Source of the DNA: Panicum virgatum
Lineage: Eukaryota > Streptophyta > Magnoliopsida > Poales > Poaceae
Length of the DNA: 64,000 nucleotides
Assembly: GCF_016808335.1 (NCBI RefSeq)
Contig: NC_053146.1
Location: forward strand, 4,379,015 to 4,443,014
Reading direction: 5' to 3'
The notes under the pieces were generated by a model, which saw nothing but the letters and a program-made list of their open reading frames with translations, had not been told where the DNA came from and did not search any database. Positions 1 through 17,006 of the stretch are shown here, one piece after another. How positions within the stretch are numbered: position 1 is the stretch's first letter; every line of letters begins with the position of its first letter. The translations under genes were made by a program, and so were the position numbers.

Positions 1-40
1 GGGTCCGGTTCCGCGGTCTGATTCGGCATTGCGCGTGCAG

Positions 41-5445
<5,405 letters not shown>

Positions 5446-6676
5446 GGATACAGTAGCATTTTGTGCAGGTGTTTTCCAGTTGGCAACTCCAGACTTCCCT
5501 GCATACCTGCCGTTTCACCATGACTGATTTCAACATGTCGGCACTTGGATCTCTCAAGTCACGCTAACTTACCTATACAACAGCATGTACAGATTCAGCT
5601 GCCAACAGGAGAGAGCAGAAGAACCTAGCTGATGCAACATTCTTTTTTTCCAGCTCACAATATTCTTATATTCTTTTGGGTACATCATACATGGCCCGGG
5701 CCCCCTCCCACCCCCAGCATTGTAGTGTGAAGGAAGGGTCAATGAACACAATTCTTCTGTCTCTGCCCGCAGAATTCGCGCCGGGGATTCGAGGCGGCGA
5801 TGTAACAGCTCTGTAAATTAACTCCCGTGTGATCTGTTCTTCTCCAGATTTCCCCATGATCTGTTCTTGTCCAGATTGCTGCGTGTGGTGTGACCGTGAC
5901 GCCGCAGCTTCTCCCCCATGCTGTTGCTCCATCCATGAGCCGGCAATTCGCCGTCTCTCCAGTCAGCCCCGACGGCGACGCGGTGATCATTGAAGGCGTG
6001 GAAAGCCCCTGCCCAGCTGGGAGACTTTTCCTGACCAGCCATATCTCCAGGATCGCCATGATGGACGCTGACCCCTCGCCGGAGCTCGCCGGAGCTCGTC
6101 TCAGTGACAGGTTACACGAGCTGGGTGCTGCGATCGCTGCTGGTAGCTGCTAGTGTGGTTCGACAAATATTCTGCCCTATCTGGGAACCATTCCTTGTGA
6201 CGACGCGTCTTAGGGCCGGACCGGGTGGGATGAGCTTCGGAGCTTTTTGGGCGAGATGAGCCTGTGGGGGCGATCTACTGGTGTCGGAGGACAAGTCCAT
6301 GGCCAGCTGCAATGAACACCAGCAGGTCTAAAGTTCTCTACTCTTCATGGGCAAGCCAGAACCCTCCTTCAATAATCCTACTTTTTTCTCCCTGCTCCTG
6401 ATCCTTAGTGCTTGATCCATTGTTTCTTGACGGGTACCTATCCAAGTACCTGCTGATTTAATGCTGATCCCCAAACCCTGAGATCTTATGTGCTAGTGAC
6501 ATGATATCATCCTAAGTTAGGGGTCGGTCTGTCTGTCTAGCTCGCGTTCGAGCGTTGCTTGGCTTGTATGAGCTCGATCTTTTTAGTCTATCGATTCAAA
6601 TCCGACGGACTCCGTGTCTAAACCAATCCTACTAATAAATAAATCCCCTCCATTGCCTACCGATGCTTCTCTCTCA
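5446..6676. other. UBP 3' UTR and intergenic DNA
   Basis: The first 200-300 bases after the protease stop are probably its 3' UTR; no clear AATAAA was found. Beyond about 5750 the DNA is moderately GC-rich. Its short open frames on both strands show no recognisable motif or splice structure. Confidence 0.5.
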
Positions 6677-6888
6677 GGGCGTCCACAATGGTTAGCTATT
6701 TGACTAGCTAGATCTGATGTGACAACAAAAAAGTAGGAGTGAGAGTAGTTACTAGTGACGACAAATAGCTGATCTATTTCACGTAGCCCAAGAATACGTG
6801 AGAGGAGCGTGTGGGTACAATAGTATAAAATAGTTTTTTTCTCTCTCACTTTCACATCAGCTGACCAAATAGATATTGTGGACGCCCT
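6677..6888. mobile_element. MITE with 14-bp terminal inverted repeats
   Basis: The left end AGGGCGTCCACAAT is mirrored exactly by ATTGTGGACGCCCT at the right end. The total is about 212 bp with no coding capacity. The terminal sequence suggests a hAT-like MITE, but no clear 8-bp target duplication was found, so the superfamily is uncertain. Confidence 0.75.
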
Positions 6889-7207
6889 CAGTCTACCCTC
6901 TCTGATGACTCCTGCCGCCATTCAGTTGTATGATGCCCCCACTCCGACCTTGCCCACGTAGGCCTTCCTTCGCCACTCACCTGTGGTGCCCACGCCTCCT
7001 TTATATTCCCATTCCACCTCCCTGCGGGACCATCTTGTGCTCATGGTCTCTTCTTCCCTTTATTAGCCACATGAATTTGAAGGAGTGTCCTTAGAACTCA
7101 AAGCACCATATCTCAAACCCTAACCTGAGGCGGATCGAGATGCGAGCATCCCAGCCACCTATTCTCCGAAAAATTAAAAAATAAGTTTTGATACCTAACA
7201 CATTCAG

Positions 7208-7297
7208 TTTTTTTTTCTCAAATAAGTAGGAGATTTGCGCATCATTGTATTAAGAAGAAAGAAGCAACATGGAGCTGGAAGCTCACGCCGACGACAC
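7208..7297 (-). mobile_element. 5'-truncated LINE 3' tail (90 bp)
   Basis: A 90-bp insertion is flanked by perfect 11-bp direct repeats AACACATTCAG (7197-7207 and 7298-7308). It starts with a T run on the + strand, which is a poly-A tail on the minus strand. Upstream of that tail lies CTTAATACAATGATGCGC, a motif typical of grass L1-like LINE 3' ends. The flanking repeats are a target-site duplication from target-primed reverse transcription. Confidence 0.8.
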
Positions 7298-7308
7298 AAC
7301 ACATTCAG

Positions 7309-10160
7309 TGCTAGTATGTTAGTATGTTGTTTTTACCTGCCAGAAGTGAAAATAAAGGAATGGGTGTTGGCATGGAAGGCAGGAATGGAATAGGACACCA
7401 CCCTTTTGCTAGGAGTGCTGCCCCCCTCAGCCATGCATTTTGGATCCTGGCAGGAGGTATAGCCCGGCCGGAGAGCCTGGATGTGCCAGCAGAAAGGGTT
7501 AAAGGCAGCCGATGGGATGGATGTGTAAGGCTGGTGACCACATGAATGGCCGGCCGGCTGGTTGTGGGTCAGTCAGGTCATCAGGTGGATGATTGGATCT
7601 GATCGATGCCCTGCTGCGAGGGCGCCGGGGCCTGGGCGCCTGGCCTGCCGTCCCCCACCCCCGATCGAGCAGGAGCAGGAGCAGGAACCCGCTCTCCATC
7701 GGGGGAATGGCATCTACAGTGCTCCCCGGCTGCGACATTGATGGGAGAGGTGACGACGGCCCATCCATGGCGGATCGATGCAGGATGCTCCACTGTACAG
7801 GTGAAATTGCGCTGCAGTAGTTTTGCACGGTTCTTTTCGTGCCCGGGGCCTGGACCGGCAACCTATCTCTGCTGGCCCGTGATTGACGACGATGCCGACA
7901 GGTCTCCCCTTCCAAAGGATTGCCTTAACTTGGTTAGTTCCACGGAGACGGAGGATGCCTTTTAGGGTTTTACTTTTATCAAACCATTTTTTCTCGACAA
8001 TACGCAACAAGGACAGGTTAGTTTTTTTTTTCTTTCCGTCGGTAACAAGAAGCAGGGAAACACCTTGAGATTTTACCATCACCACTGCTGACTTTACGGC
8101 CGAGCTCGGAATTCTAACAGTGACGACGCAACACTGCAGGACGTACAAGAGGACGACGACGGGGCCGGCGCCGCAACAGTGTCGTTGCACAGTGCCTTCT
8201 GCCCCTGCTGGCTATTAACCATGGAAGTGAATGGCCGGCCGGCGGCCAGGCTTCATCAGGCTCACCCAAGGCTGCCGGCCGCCACTCCATTTCCGGCCGG
8301 GCGCAGCAAGCTCGACCTGTTCACGCCCCAACGCAAGCTCTCGCCTTTGCTGGTTTGGAGGATCATCCGCCGGCCGGCCGGCCGGCCAGTTCGCCCATTC
8401 TTTACCCATCCTGCTCGCCACGCCCTGCAACCAGTCATGACACTATAGTACATAGTACACGCGTGCCATTTGTTTTGTTGCGAGAGAGATGATGATGCAT
8501 GAGAGACTAGAGCAGGCAAACGACAAAGGAGGAAGCAGCCAGGCAGGGTTCGATCGATCGTGCGTCCATAGGCGTGCATGAATGGAGAGTAGGACTGACT
8601 GTAGTAGGCCTTGGATTGTTTTTAATTTTTCCAGCTAGCAGATGAGTGTATAGAACTGTTTGGGACACACTGTGCCAGTGCCCATTGTTTGCTCCTTCAA
8701 TATATAAAAACCTTTATTTTATTTGTAGAGAAGTACGTACATCTACATATATATGATAAATTGCATAGGCTATTTTGTACTTGATAATGGAGCTACACAT
8801 GTACTAGTAGCAAAGACCGTTCACCTTGCAGATTATGTATATTTCGACTTAAACGCTTGTAAAATTTCTTGTAAAAGAGGGAATTTGCGATGGTATTATT
8901 ACGCTATTGTTAAGTTTGCATGTAGCTAGGAGCTTTTCTTTTTAAATTTGTATTGGCTTATGGTGCAGAGTTCTTGCATGTACTGTAGGCGAGACAGCAT
9001 TTAATTTACTAACAGAAAAGATTCAGAACAAGAAAAATGGAAAGATTATTAAGTTTTAATTGGCAAAACTAATTAGGAAGTTAAACAGTGAAACAAAGAA
9101 AAACATCTTCAGTTTCTTAAAATTCTGTATGAATTTGTTATTACAATCAAGAATCAACTTATGTTCGTTTGAGCTTTCTTTCTTATTAATGCGACAGGCA
9201 GCTCTCCTGCCGGTTCCGTTTCAAAACACACACACACGGGACAGGCATGCCCCTGATCTTTATCTCCCTTAACTATTTTTTCTAGTAATTAAACGCTGGC
9301 AGATCACAAAGGTTCAAATCATGATCTGTTCCATTCTTACTGCACAGAAAGAAACCCGCCATTAATCTATCCTCGGTAGGGTCTGCATAACAACTCATAG
9401 CAATGCACACACACAGTTCTAGCAAAATGATTGTAGTGCAAGGGAGTGGCACCAGGTTACGAGAACTAGTGTTGGTTAGGCATCCATCTTGTCAGTCTGA
9501 AACCAGATGAGACTGGGAGGAGGATCCAATCTGTCCAATTGAGGTGACATTTCCTGAGCAGAGGAATCGTCCAATCAGACACCAGCACATCCTGCCCTTG
9601 CGTTGCCTGCTGCCAGTGCTGGCATCGGTCACTTGCATAAACTGCTTCAGGGACACAGATGGGTGCACCAGTAGTAGTGGTACGTGTTAACGTTCCAAAA
9701 TATCTGTTGATAATCACTTGTGGGCGACTGATCTAGACTAAAAAAGTACACATAAGCTCAACAAATTAAACAGTGCAAACCAATACTTGATGTTTTGCCC
9801 TTGAGAAATCTTATACAATAAATCATGTTAGGGGACAAGATATATATGATCATTTTCATTTTTTTTGAAATATCTTGCAGTGGATCGGACCGTACCTCAT
9901 CATCATTGTTCTCGTGTGAATGGGACCTTTCGAGAAAAGTTAAACTTCTTTCCAACACATCTTATTCCCTATTGCTAGTGGAGACAAGAAATGAAATTTT
10001 GACCATTAGATATTTGTGGTCCATTTATTCTTGCATATGCGCACCTGCGGTATCTCAATTAACAATAGGAATCTAGAGCTATCTCTTTACATGTTTAAGT
10101 ATACCTACTGGCGGCGTCAATTATTTTGTGCACAAGTGGTGCTTTATATATATTTATATG
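7309..10160. other. Intergenic DNA, no gene recognised
   Basis: About 2.8 kb between repeats. 7.5-8.5 kb is GC-rich with several CCGGCCGG palindromes (8230-8390); 8.6-10.1 kb is AT-rich. A minus-strand open frame of 83 codons (9466-9717) has no recognisable domain or splice context. No RNA gene was seen. Confidence 0.45.
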
Positions 10161-10419
10161 GTTATTGTAGCGAAAATGACCTCTCATGCCATATTTCAAT
10201 ATAATGTTTTGGCGATTGATAACACACACAACACTTGGACTAATATGATTGTTAAGATAACCATTCTCAGACTTTTAGGTTCAAGTGATGACAAAAAGAA
10301 AATAGGCGTAGCTAGGCCCGAAGGGCCGCCCCTACGGTGGTTCCGCTAGAAGAATCGAAGAATCGAAGAGACCGTGAAGAAATCCAAGTCAGAAAGATCA
10401 AAACAGAGACAATTTACTA

Positions 10420-10800
10420 TCACCGGTTAAACCGACGATAGAAAAATTGTACTCACCGGTGCAATGGGCTCAGTGGAGACCAAGTCAGCAGAGTGCACCG
10501 GTTGAACCGACGACGGGAAAAATTAAGGCGTCGGTGCAATGGACCCAGAGGCTGAGGCTAGGGTTTAGCACCGGTTAAACCGACAATGCTCAAAATTGAG
10601 CGTCGGTGCAGTTGTCCAGAGACTCCATTTTTCGGGGGGTTTCTGAGCTTGCACTCACCGGTTAAACCGACGGTGATTTCAAGAGCGTCGGTCGATTGAT
10701 CAAGTAACCGTTGGAAGACAGTAACGGCTAGAAGAAGGGAAAGTACACTCACCGGTTGATCCGGTGTTCACAAAACTGGAGCGTCGATTTAACCGACGAT
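10420..10800 (+). repeat. Array of CACCGGTTAAACCGACG motifs upstream of the LTR TATA box
   Basis: Five copies of CACCGGTT(A/G)AACCGACG or close variants alternate with the partly complementary half GCGTCGGTGCAAT. They are spaced 30-90 bp apart inside the solo LTR and end about 50 bp before its TATA box. The arrangement looks like a cis-regulatory or hairpin-forming array; function is inferred. Confidence 0.8.
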
Positions 10801-10845
10801 AAGAATTTTTGTCAGCCTTTCCCAACGGCTCTTTTGGGGTGTGTG

Positions 10846-10858
10846 GGCTATATATACC
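10846..10858 (+). promoter_or_regulatory. TATA box of Copia solo LTR
   Basis: GCTATATATACCCC follows the palindrome array. The second Copia solo LTR has an equivalent TATATATACCC at about 40348 in the same relative position. Confidence 0.6.
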
Positions 10859-11709
10859 CCCACGGCCGGGTCATTTGAGGTTGCTGGAGAGTGCTGGAGT
10901 TGCTGAAGCATACTACACTTGAAGAACACCTCCAACCACCATAGAGCATCATTGTACATCTTATAGGCTTAAGCACACTTGTGAGAGTGCTTAGTGCTTG
11001 TAATAGGGATTAGTTCTTGCGAGAGCTCCCTTGAGAGAAGCCTTGCTGCGGCAAGCAATCATTGTACTCGTCGTGTGACCCTCCGACTTGGTGTGGAGTG
11101 GCAACGACACTTTGTGCGGGGAAGGAGACCCCTCTTGGTGAGAAGCTCCGATAGTGAAGACGGTGTCGTGGGTGACGCTTCGAGAGAGACGGTGGCGGTG
11201 GCCTTGTCTTGGTGACTTGGGGTCACTTAGCCTTTGCTTGCCGGGAGCCTTGGTGGCGAACGCAAGACGGTGATCAAGCGGAGAGACTCGGCATCACACT
11301 TGTTTGTGTTGGACAAGTGGCCCTGGACGTAGGGAGGGACTTGGTGTCCTAACCGAACCACGTTAAATCGTGTGTCTTGGTGTCTTCACGGGAGTTTGCA
11401 TATTCTCTTCCTTACCTTTTTACTTACCGTATTACATTTCCGCATTTACTCTATCTTGCGTGCCTTTACTTTCCTAGTTAGTTTGATTAGGATTGGCTAT
11501 AGGTTGCAAGTCTTTTAGGGGTAAGTAGAGAGTATCATAGATAAATCTTAGTCATAACTAGCATGTGTAGGACGAGTTAGGTTTATCTCATGCAAATAGA
11601 TTGAGCCCTAGGATAGAAAGCGATTAGCGACCCTATTCACCCCCTCCCCCTTTAGGGTCGGACACCCCGGTGATCCTTACAGTTATATACCTTTAATATA
11701 ATGTACAAA

Positions 11710-13115
11710 AAAAAGAACCCGTCCGCGTCGCTCCACCTAGGGCGTCTCGGGCAGAACTGCCCCGAGCGCCGCCGCGCCCTTGTCCGTGCCCCGGCCTGTC
11801 TCGCCGTCGCCGGAGCAGCAGCCGGAAACCCGCGCGGCCGTAAGGAAGGCGGCAGCGGGGCTCCACCTTCCCCTCGTTCTCTCTTTCTCTCCCCCTCACC
11901 CTCTCTTGGTAGCTTGCCATGGCAGTGGTGGCCAACTCCGGTGTCTCGCGGCCGGATCCGCCTCCCGGGTGGCCGGATTCGCGCCCTACGCCGCCTGATC
12001 TGCCCTCCTCGGGCTTCGACGTGTCGGGGGGTGGTGGCAGTGGCGCCGTCGTGGCTGTGCGCGGTGGGGCGCGGTGGCGGCGCCGGCGTTCTGTGCGCGG
12101 AGGTGACATCGGCGGCGGCATGTGCATGTTGTGATGCGGCGGCGGTGGCTCCGTCCGTGGCCGGCCTGGCGGCGGCGGCTCCCACGGCTGTTGGGCCTCG
12201 GGCCTCAGCGCGATGGGGGAGGCGGCGGCGACGCCGGCCACGACCGCGGCCTCGTGACGCGGCGGCACCTTACGTGGCCGGCCCGCATCAAGGTGCGGCG
12301 GCAGCGGCTCCGGCGGCAACCTGAGCTGCGGTGTGCTAGCAGCACCGTGGTGGTGTGCTGAGAGCGGTTTGCTCGGGCATTTTCCAGCGTCGCCGTGGTG
12401 GCATCACTGGTTGCGATCGTGCGATGGTTTACCAGCTACCCCATGGTGGTGGGGCTGGTGATGCCGGCCGTCTCTTTTCACTGTAGCGTCGATGAGGGTG
12501 AAAACCTATCCCTCCATGGGACGGCATCGATGGCGCCATTGGCGTCATTTCCTTCTTCAAGGTGATGTCGAGCATCTCCGGCTCTGACCTAACTCATGTT
12601 CGTGGCCACGGGCGTCGGTTTCCCATGTCGGTTGTTTTTCCGGCATGGAGGCTTTCTCGGTGTTGGCGGCTTCCGAAAGGGCTTTCTTTTTTTTCTTTCT
12701 TTCTCTGTTCTTTTAGGATTGTGGTGGCTCGTGTCGATGTCCCAATCCGACCAGGTAGAGTTCGCGGTGGCTCGGGTCGATGTCCCAATCCGACCGAGCA
12801 GAGTGTAGGTTGTGGTGGCCCATGTCGATGTCCCAATTCGACCGGGCGGAGTGTAGGTTGTGGTGGCCTATGTCGATGTCCCAATTCGACCGGGTGGAGT
12901 GTAGGTTGTGGTGGCTCGGATCGAGGTCCCAATCTGATCAGCTAAAGTCGAGTGAGTTCCGGTTGATGTCCCAATCCAACCGGCTGGTGTTGCTAGATGT
13001 AGGTTTTGTAGTTATGTTGTGCGGTTTTTGGGCCCGGTTTACCTATAAACAGGGTCAATTCTCTTCTCTTTATTAATATACGCCGAACCGAAAGGTTTAG
13101 GATCTTTCAAAAAAA
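11710..13115 (+). mobile_element. Poly-A retroposon (LINE-related, non-autonomous), about 1.4 kb
   Basis: AATGTACAAA occurs at 11700-11709 and again at 13116-13125 directly after an A run, giving a target duplication plus poly-A tail. The body starts with a very GC-rich leader (11710-12400) and ends CTTTATTAATATACGCC...CTTTCAAAA, which resembles grass LINE 3' ends. No reverse transcriptase or endonuclease was found. Long open frames in the GC-rich part exist on both strands and reflect base composition. It could instead be a retro-copied transcript of unknown origin. Confidence 0.65.
12721..12985 (+). repeat. 48-bp minisatellite inside the retroposon
   Basis: About five imperfect tandem copies of a 48-bp unit containing TCGATGTCCCAATCCGACC, with the outer copies most diverged. 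Because 48 is a multiple of three, the array reads as a 16-residue repeat in open frames on both strands. No evidence of translation. Confidence 0.85.
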
Positions 13116-13496
13116 AATGTACAAAGTGCAGTCATGCAGTTTCACTCCTAGAAAAAAAGAGCATGGAATGATGAATCAAGATAGGTATTGAGTGGACAAG
13201 ATAAATTTTTGTTTGGTTCAATGATTTCACAATTGATAGATATTTGTTGCCTATCAACGCAATCACCGGTGATGATTCCAGTTGTATGCAGTTAGTAAGC
13301 ATGTGATAATCCACACTCTCTATATATTGACCTCTGTGAGGGCATGAAGGAATTTAATTATTTGTGAAATAATCCATGCATGGTCACATATTTTGTCACA
13401 AACCAGGAAATAATTGTACTTTTTTATTCTATATGTATGTAAAATGATGAACATATAGTTTCTATATATTTTTGAAGACAAATATACTCCCTCCAT

Positions 13497-13699
13497 CCCA
13501 AAAAATAAGTCATCCTAGGAATTCTATGACAAATTAACAAGGTAAAATAACCATGTTTTCCCTATTCATTACCCATATTTAGCACTAATTGATTCTTACA
13601 TGTACATACACTTTCTAAATAGGGTAAGATAACATGTTTTTTTGGGACTGATTTTGAATCCTAAGAATGACTTGTTCTTTTTTTTTTGGATAGAGGGAG
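13497..13699. mobile_element. Stowaway MITE (Tc1/Mariner), about 203 bp
   Basis: The left end CTCCCTCCATCCCA and right end GGATAGAGGGAG form the classic Stowaway inverted repeat. It is flanked by TA dinucleotides at 13495-13496 and 13700-13701. Subterminal AAGTCATCCTAGGAATTC pairs with the right side, so the element is largely fold-back. Confidence 0.9.
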
Positions 13700-14550
13700 T
13701 ATTAGTTCGGATGGTATACCTGGCAGCTGGCACATACGAGTCGTTAAAAACACACTATAGCATACACAATATAGAAATATACCTAAGAAATGGTTTTGTA
13801 CGTACATAATTTTTGCTTTTCCTTTCTACGAGCCTGATTATGCCATGCAAGTAATGGCTTAGTCAGTCATTGTTCCTTTCCCTAGTCTTTTGGATTGATG
13901 TAACACCCGTAAAATTCATCCAAAATAAATCGCTCGCTAAAAATTTCTTTCCAAAATCATTTTCATCATTGAGCTCAAGCCGTTCAAAATTCGTTCCCCG
14001 CCCGAGCTCCCAATCTCCCGAAAAATCCTTCACTGAAATTTTCGCCGTCCCGACACCCGAATTCAATCGCCGTCCCATCTCTTTCTTTCCCTCGTTCCGC
14101 GCAACGCGCTGCCGCGCGTGCTCGTCCAACCCCGTGGTCGCCGCCGCGAATCCCGCCGCGACTCTCTCTCTCTTTCTCTCTCTCGCCCTTTCTTTTTCTT
14201 TTTCTTTTTCCCTTTTTCTTTTTCCTTTTCCCTCCTTCTCTCTCCTTCCTCCCTCTCCTCACTGCCGCGCTCTCCCGCGCTGCTCAGCTCGGCGCCGCCC
14301 CCCACGCGCTGCAGAGCCGCGCACAGTGCCCTTCCTCCCCTGGCCGCACGCGCGCACTGCACCCACGCGCTCCACGCGCCTGCAGTGCCCGGCGCGCCGC
14401 TCGCCGCTGCCCGAGCCATCTCGTTGTCCCTGTGCCGCCGCCGCGAATCGTGCCGCCGCTCCGCGACGCCACCACCACCGCGGCCCCCGCCATTTAAGGC
14501 AGCCGAGCTACCTCCCGCCGGCCACCACTGGCGCCCCTCATCTCCACCGC

Positions 14551-14560
14551 CTTCCAGCGC
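14551..14560 (+). promoter_or_regulatory. TATA box inside the long Gypsy LTR
   Basis: CTATAAATAG in an otherwise GC-rich stretch about 650 bp into the LTR. It is the best candidate for the LTR transcription start and for the upstream promoter of the spliced frame at 15452-16746. Confidence 0.55.
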
Positions 14561-15451
14561 CTATAAATAGGCCCCGACGCCGCCCACCACCACCACGACC
14601 ACTTCCGCCACCGCGTGCCCTCCACTCCTGCACCCGAACGCCGCCGCCACAAGCTCTTCTACCCACCGCTGCCAGCCCCCGTGGGCAGCCCTCCTCGCTG
14701 CGCCCCAGCCCGAGCCGAGGTAGGGGATAGAATCCTCTGGGTTCCTTCTCCTTGACCGCCGCCGAACCCCGCAGTAGCGCCACCACGGCCGCCGCCGCTG
14801 CCCGCTGCCGTGGCTACGCCTCCACAGACCACCTCCGCCCAAATTAAGTGGGGGAATCGATCCACTGCGACTCCCTCTCCCTTTCCCCCTTCCCACGGCC
14901 GCCACCGCGCCTTGGCTCGCCGGCAAAGCCGCCGCCGGCGTCGCCCCCTTCCCCCTCCCCTGTTTCGGTCGCTGGAGAGAGGAAGAAGAGGGGCACTTTT
15001 GCCCTTAACCCCCTGCCCTTCTCCCTATTTCTTTAAGAGTCCTCCCCCTCTCTATGTTCTTTTCCAAAAAAGCCCTCCCGATTCTTCCTATTTAAGAAAA
15101 GACCCTTCCACTATACAAAATAATTACACCTAGACCCCTGCACATTTCTAGTGAGCCCCGAATATTTCTAGAAATTCCAAACAAGCCCTTTTCTTCCCAA
15201 AAATAATTACAAATAGGCCCCCAGGACTCCGGTTTGGCCCATAAACCACTCCTTTAACCTATCATTTCATGCGCAAAACATTCTCCGATTGACCTGAAAC
15301 TTTACCACGCCATTTCTAACATAATTTCAGCTGTGCCATTAGAAAACCGCCCAAAAATATTACACCTATCTTAATTGTTCCCGATTCGAGCTCAACGATA
15401 AAACCTTTATTTCTTTTTTCTTTATTGTGTGCTTGCTTGTGTGCGTCGTAG

Positions 15452-16746
15452 ATCACAGTGTGAATGAGGGAGAACTCATCGACGAACAGTACCACGAGCA
15501 AGTTAGCGAGGATCAGTACCGCGACCCCGAATCCGAAGGACAGTACCTCGATCAGGACTTTCCGGAAGGCTTTGAGAACGGCAAGTTCAATCTCATCCTT
15601 TGATGCATATTTTGCCCCAATTTTATAAACACAACCTATTGGCCTGTTTTCAAAACTGTATGTTGTTTTGCTGCTAAAACCCGGTTGGATAGCCACCCCT
15701 TGATTTGTTATGACCATTCCTTGACCACCTAGATTAACGTCTAAATATGATTTGTTCTATTTGGATGTTAATCGCTGCTAGAATGCTTAGGACCTTGAAC
15801 GTGGTACAACTTGTTTTATAAAAGGAAAATGTGTGAGTGTGCGAGAAGGGAAAATGTGGAAATTTTTGAAAACTAAAAGAAGGATGAGATGGATGGCACT
15901 TCTGTGTGAATTGCCAAAAGGTGTGCTCGTACCTGTGTGGTTGAGCAGGGTTGGGAGATATCCATCTTGTCACAATTAAGGACCGAGTTGATGTGTCATC
16001 TTGCCTAACTCTACCATCGTGCAAACCACTCGACCGTTGTATGTGGCAACGACTTAGCATAAACCCCACTAGTTAGTCTGATAGCCATTAGGAGAACTCA
16101 GAGCAACGGGTGACTACGGAGAAGGGATAAGCTCTGTGTGACTTATGCCCCGGTTAAACCTCGGAGATAGGTCAATGGCCCCTTGGTGGATCCCGTGGTG
16201 GCTAGTCAGGTCTAGCTAAGGTGGGTAATGACTTTGTTGGGATCTGCACCGACACTACGGTAATCGTGCTGTGGTACCCCGCTTGTGGGTAAAGTTGCAC
16301 ACCTCTGTAGAGTATAAAATCTATTCGAATAGTCATGCTCACGGTACTGGGCGAGTTACGGTTTGGTCACACAACTAGCATTTCTTCTGGGAATGGATGG
16401 GTTGGCGTGAGTTGTTTTGGAAAGTGTCCGGTAGCTGTGCCGTGTGCTACAGTGGACGGGGAGTCCGGTAGCAACTTATAAACCGGGATCCTGTGTGGAT
16501 CAACCCTACGTGTACTCGATACAAGATAATTGCTGTGGAAATCCCTTTTCTATCATATAAACCCATGCATAAAAATTAACTTTCCGCAAATAAAACCCTA
16601 TCCTTATTATTGATCTATCCTGGGCATGTATTCTGTTTATACCCCCTCCGTGGGTGTGGTTGGACTTGCTGAGTACGTTTGTACTCACCCCTTACTTAAT
16701 TTTTACAGAGGAAGATCCAGACTTTGTTCCCGAGGACATTGAGTAG
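15452..16746 (+). CDS. LTR-borne spliced acidic mini-ORF, copy 1 (last two exons)
   Basis: Exon A is 15452-15580 (acceptor GTAG before it) and exon B is 16709-16746 (acceptor TTTTACAG). The intron starts with GCAAGT, a good GC-AG type donor. Joined, the frame stays open to TAG at 16744-16746. It encodes about 55 residues rich in Glu, Asp, Gln and Tyr, with repeated QY motifs (DEQYHEQ, EDQYRD, EGQYLD) and a C-terminus EEDPDFVPEDIE. An upstream exon must supply one base and the start codon; I could not place it in the GC-rich leader. The copy in the other solo LTR has the same acceptor, phases and GC-AG donor. Function unknown. Confidence 0.5.
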
Positions 16747-17006
16747 GTGTTCCGTTCTGCACCCAACCTTGCCTGTGGATAGGGTCACCCGCAGGAGCTC
16801 CGTATGGCGCAAGACTCTGATGACTTCTTCGTGCTTCACGTTCTTGTTTGGGTTGTAGTTGTTGTCCTCACGATAGTGGCACTTCACTTCACATTACCGC
16901 GTAGAGTTGTACGATGATGTACCATCTGATGTAATAAATATGTTATCAGCCTCCTGGGACTGATATTGTATCACATTTAAGTCTTCTCTTATGAGGGGAC
17001 GTTTCA

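Larger units (their letters stand above)
10166..11691 (+). mobile_element. Copia-type solo LTR (1526 bp), TSD GTTAT
   Basis: The unit starts TGTAGCG, ends CCTTACA, and is flanked on both sides by GTTAT (10161-10165 and 11692-11696). No internal domain, PBS or polypurine tract adjoins it, so it is a solo LTR left by recombination between two LTRs. The right part resembles the LTR ends of the Copia SIRE/Maximus lineage (CTATTCACCCCC near the 3' end). A TATA box lies near 10848. Orientation is taken from the TATA box and the 3' end. Confidence 0.9.
13899..17006 (+). mobile_element. Gypsy-type solo LTR (3108 bp), TSD ATTGA
   Basis: It starts TGTAACACCCG, ends GGGGACGTTTCA, and is flanked by ATTGA (13894-13898 and 17007-17011). 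No internal domain adjoins it. A GC-rich leader (14050-14970) surrounds a TATA box (CTATAAATA near 14552). The rest carries the spliced acidic reading frame described separately. Around 16200-16380 it is clearly similar, in inverted orientation, to the solo LTR at 45346-48818, so both belong to one family with very long LTRs. Confidence 0.9.

Noticed and set aside
5739..6059. Minus-strand open frame behind the protease gene
   Set aside because: Overlapping frames in other phases are equally open and no family is recognisable; probably 3' flank.
9466..9717. 83-codon minus-strand open frame
   Set aside because: No recognisable motif, no splice partners and no promoter context; left as intergenic.
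11700..12361. Long overlapping open frames on both strands in GC-rich DNA
   Set aside because: They occur in almost every frame, have no domain or splice signals, and lie within the poly-A retroposon; base composition explains them.
12562..12945. Open frame with a 16-residue repeat
   Set aside because: It is the 48-bp minisatellite read through; the opposite strand is equally open.
14063..14926. Pro/Arg/Ala-rich frames in the long LTR leader
   Set aside because: Open on both strands with CT-rich and GC-rich composition; no start linked to the spliced mini-ORF could be identified.
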